Below are positions 5,882-6,819 of a stretch of 6,819 nt of DNA, in pieces; the first letter of the stretch is position 1, and each line of letters begins with the position of its first letter. The position numbers were made by a program, and so were the translations under genes. The notes below the pieces were generated by a model. That model was given only the letters and a program-made list of their open reading frames with translations, ran no database searches and had not been told where the DNA came from. The DNA is from Clostridiales bacterium (GTDB taxonomy: Bacteria; Bacillota; Clostridia; Oscillospirales; Oscillospiraceae): NCBI GenBank assembly GCA_021199695.1, contig JAJQHP010000270.1, forward strand, positions 1 through 6,819, given 5' to 3'.

Positions 5882-6645
5882 TGTTTCAGATCGACATTAT
5901 GACCCTGTTCCCCGACAGCGTGGGGGATATGCTGTGCGAGTCGGTGCTGGGCCGGGCCCAGGAGCGGAACTATATCCGCATCAACTGCTGGCAGATTCGG
6001 GACTACACGGTGAACAAGCAGAACCAGGTGGACGACTACCCCTACGGCGGCGGCCGGGGGGCCGTCATGCAGGCAGACCCCCTTTACCGCTGCTGGGAGC
6101 ACATCTGCCAGGAGGCGGGAGAGCGGCTGCACACCATCTTCCTCTCCCCCTGTGGCAAGACCTTCTGCCAGGCGGACGCCCGGCGGCTGAGCACAGAGTA
6201 TGACCGGTTCATCCTGGTCTGCGGTCACTATGAGGGCATCGACGAGCGGTTCATCGAGGAGTGCGTGGATGAGGAGCTGTCCATGGGAGACTTCGTCCTC
6301 ACCGGCGGCGAAATTCCCGCCATGGCGGTGGCGGACGCCGTCTGCCGCCTGGTGCCCGGCGTACTCCCCGACCCGGAGTGCTACGAGAACGAGAGCCACT
6401 GGGCAGGGATGCTGGAATATCCCCAGTACTCCCGGCCGGAGGTGTGGCACGGCAAGGCCGTCCCTCCCATCCTGCTCAGCGGCCACCACGCCAACATCGC
6501 CAAGTGGCGGCGCAAGCAGTCCATCCTCCGCACCCGGGAGCGGAGACCCGACCTCTACGAAAAGCTCGACCTCTCCTCCAAACAGGACAAAAAGCTCCTG
6601 GCAGAGCTGGAGCAGGAGGAGCACGGGACAGACGAGACAACATAA
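5881..6645 (+). CDS. trmD: tRNA (guanine-37-N1)-methyltransferase TrmD
   Basis: TrmD transfers methyl from S-adenosylmethionine to N1 of G37 in tRNAs with a G36G37 sequence, preventing +1 frameshifting. The protein is 254 residues from the ATG. It shows the SPOUT trefoil-knot motifs: FLSPCGKTFCQ (about 88-98), LVCGHYEGIDER (112-123, with Glu118 matching E. coli Glu116), and MGDFVLTGGEIPAMAVADAV, in the SAM-binding knot. It also has Arg156 (E. coli Arg154) and the C-terminal tRNA-binding part with LLSGHHANIAKWRRKQ. The residue matching the proposed catalytic base Asp169 is Glu171 here (context NESH); the rest is intact, so I treat it as active. It overlaps rimM by one base and is the last gene before a strong terminator. 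rplS, usual after trmD, is absent. Confidence 0.98.
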   Translation: MFQIDIMTLFPDSVGDMLCESVLGRAQERNYIRINCWQIRDYTVNKQNQVDDYPYGGGRGAVMQADPLYRCWEHICQEAGERLHTIFLSPCGKTFCQADARRLSTEYDRFILVCGHYEGIDERFIEECVDEELSMGDFVLTGGEIPAMAVADAVCRLVPGVLPDPECYENESHWAGMLEYPQYSRPEVWHGKAVPPILLSGHHANIAKWRRKQSILRTRERRPDLYEKLDLSSKQDKKLLAELEQEEHGTDETT

Positions 6646-6650
6646 AACGA

Positions 6651-6697
6651 ACCGCAGCCGTATTGCCCTGAGCGGGGCGGTACGGCTGTGGTTTTTT
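6651..6697 (+). terminator. Strong intrinsic terminator after trmD
   Basis: ACCGCAGCCGTA (6651-6662) pairs with TACGGCTGTGGT (6681-6692) over 12 positions with one wobble. A GC-rich interior can add a GCCC/GGGC helix, and six Ts follow (6692-6697). It starts 6 bases after the trmD stop and should end the ylxM-trmD operon. The opposite strand has TTCGTTTTATGTT after the stem, so it may also stop the converging gene from the right. Confidence 0.92.
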
Positions 6698-6746
6698 CCG
6701 GGCTTCCAGCGGTGGGGGAATTGAGACGCATAAACTGGAATTTGAG

Positions 6747-6818
6747 CTACTCCCACACATCCAGCTTTCTGTTCTTATAATAAAATTCCCGGTCTTTATC
6801 ACCAATCTCACGAATCAC
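6747..6818 (-). CDS. C-terminal end of an unrecognised protein, N-terminal part outside window
   Basis: The minus strand carries 23 open codons entering from the right edge and ending in TAG (6747-6749). The encoded tail contains IREIGDKDREFYYKNRKL and finishes DVWE. The strongly charged and aromatic composition, the plausible codon pattern and the position facing the trmD terminator suggest a real gene end rather than chance. It is clearly more AT-rich than the other genes, which could mean a different origin. I do not recognise the family, and 23 residues are too few for an assignment. The stretch between the terminator and this stop (6698-6746) holds nothing I can identify. Confidence 0.5.
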   Translation of the reverse strand: MIREIGDKDREFYYKNRKLDVWE

Positions 6819-6819
6819 T

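Noticed and set aside
5842..6756. A 304-codon open frame on the minus strand opposite trmD
   Set aside because: It runs antisense to trmD and through the terminator hairpin, shows no recognisable domain, and is explained by GC-rich codon bias.
1..6819. Search by eye for CRISPR repeats, tRNA, SRP RNA, insertion sequences or toxin-antitoxin pairs
   Set aside because: No regularly spaced repeats, cloverleaf-like segments, transposase motifs or terminal inverted repeats were seen. The only gene-free stretches are the 184-bp divergent spacer, short gaps in the operon, and about 100 bp after trmD.

Overview
The window looks like chromosomal DNA from a GC-rich, Gram-positive anaerobe of the class Clostridia, most likely of the Oscillospiraceae/Ruminococcaceae type. 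This rests on three things: the ylxM-ffh-rpsP-khpA-rimM-trmD order is a Firmicutes arrangement, YlxM is a Firmicutes/Mollicutes protein, and the DNA is GC-rich (about 60% or more by eye). The assignment is inference; no species can be named from the sequence alone.

Left part (1-2751, minus strand): one uninterrupted reading frame of 917 codons that runs off the left edge. It is the N-terminal portion of a very large membrane glycosyltransferase of the cyclic beta-1,2-glucan synthase type (GT84, NdvB/ChvB-like). It has an N-terminal helical region, a GT-A domain with a DGD motif and an RWIRGDWQ motif, several membrane segments, and the beginning of the glycoamylase-like domain. The C-terminal phosphorylase-like part lies outside the window.

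Divergent spacer (2752-2935): holds a near-consensus SigA promoter for the rightward operon, a perfect 10-bp inverted repeat at its predicted transcription start, a 12-bp near-palindrome, and a hairpin in the leader of the leftward gene.

Centre and right (2936-6645, plus strand): a compact housekeeping operon. ylxM and ffh (signal recognition particle) are 1 bp apart. They are followed by rpsP (ribosomal protein S16), khpA (small KH-domain RNA-binding protein), rimM (30S maturation factor) and trmD (tRNA m1G37 methyltransferase), with rimM and trmD overlapping by 1 bp. The genes link protein targeting, small-subunit assembly and tRNA modification. A terminator-like hairpin between khpA and rimM may split the operon into two expression levels. 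A strong intrinsic terminator ends it after trmD.

Right edge (6747-6818, minus strand): the last 23 codons of an unrecognised, AT-richer gene that converges on trmD.

Most of the window is ordinary housekeeping DNA. I do not see a clearly new system. The points most worth a second look are the glucan-synthase-like gene next to the SRP operon, the inverted repeat at the ylxM promoter, a Glu in place of the catalytic Asp of TrmD, and the missing operon partners (ftsY, ylqD, rplS).
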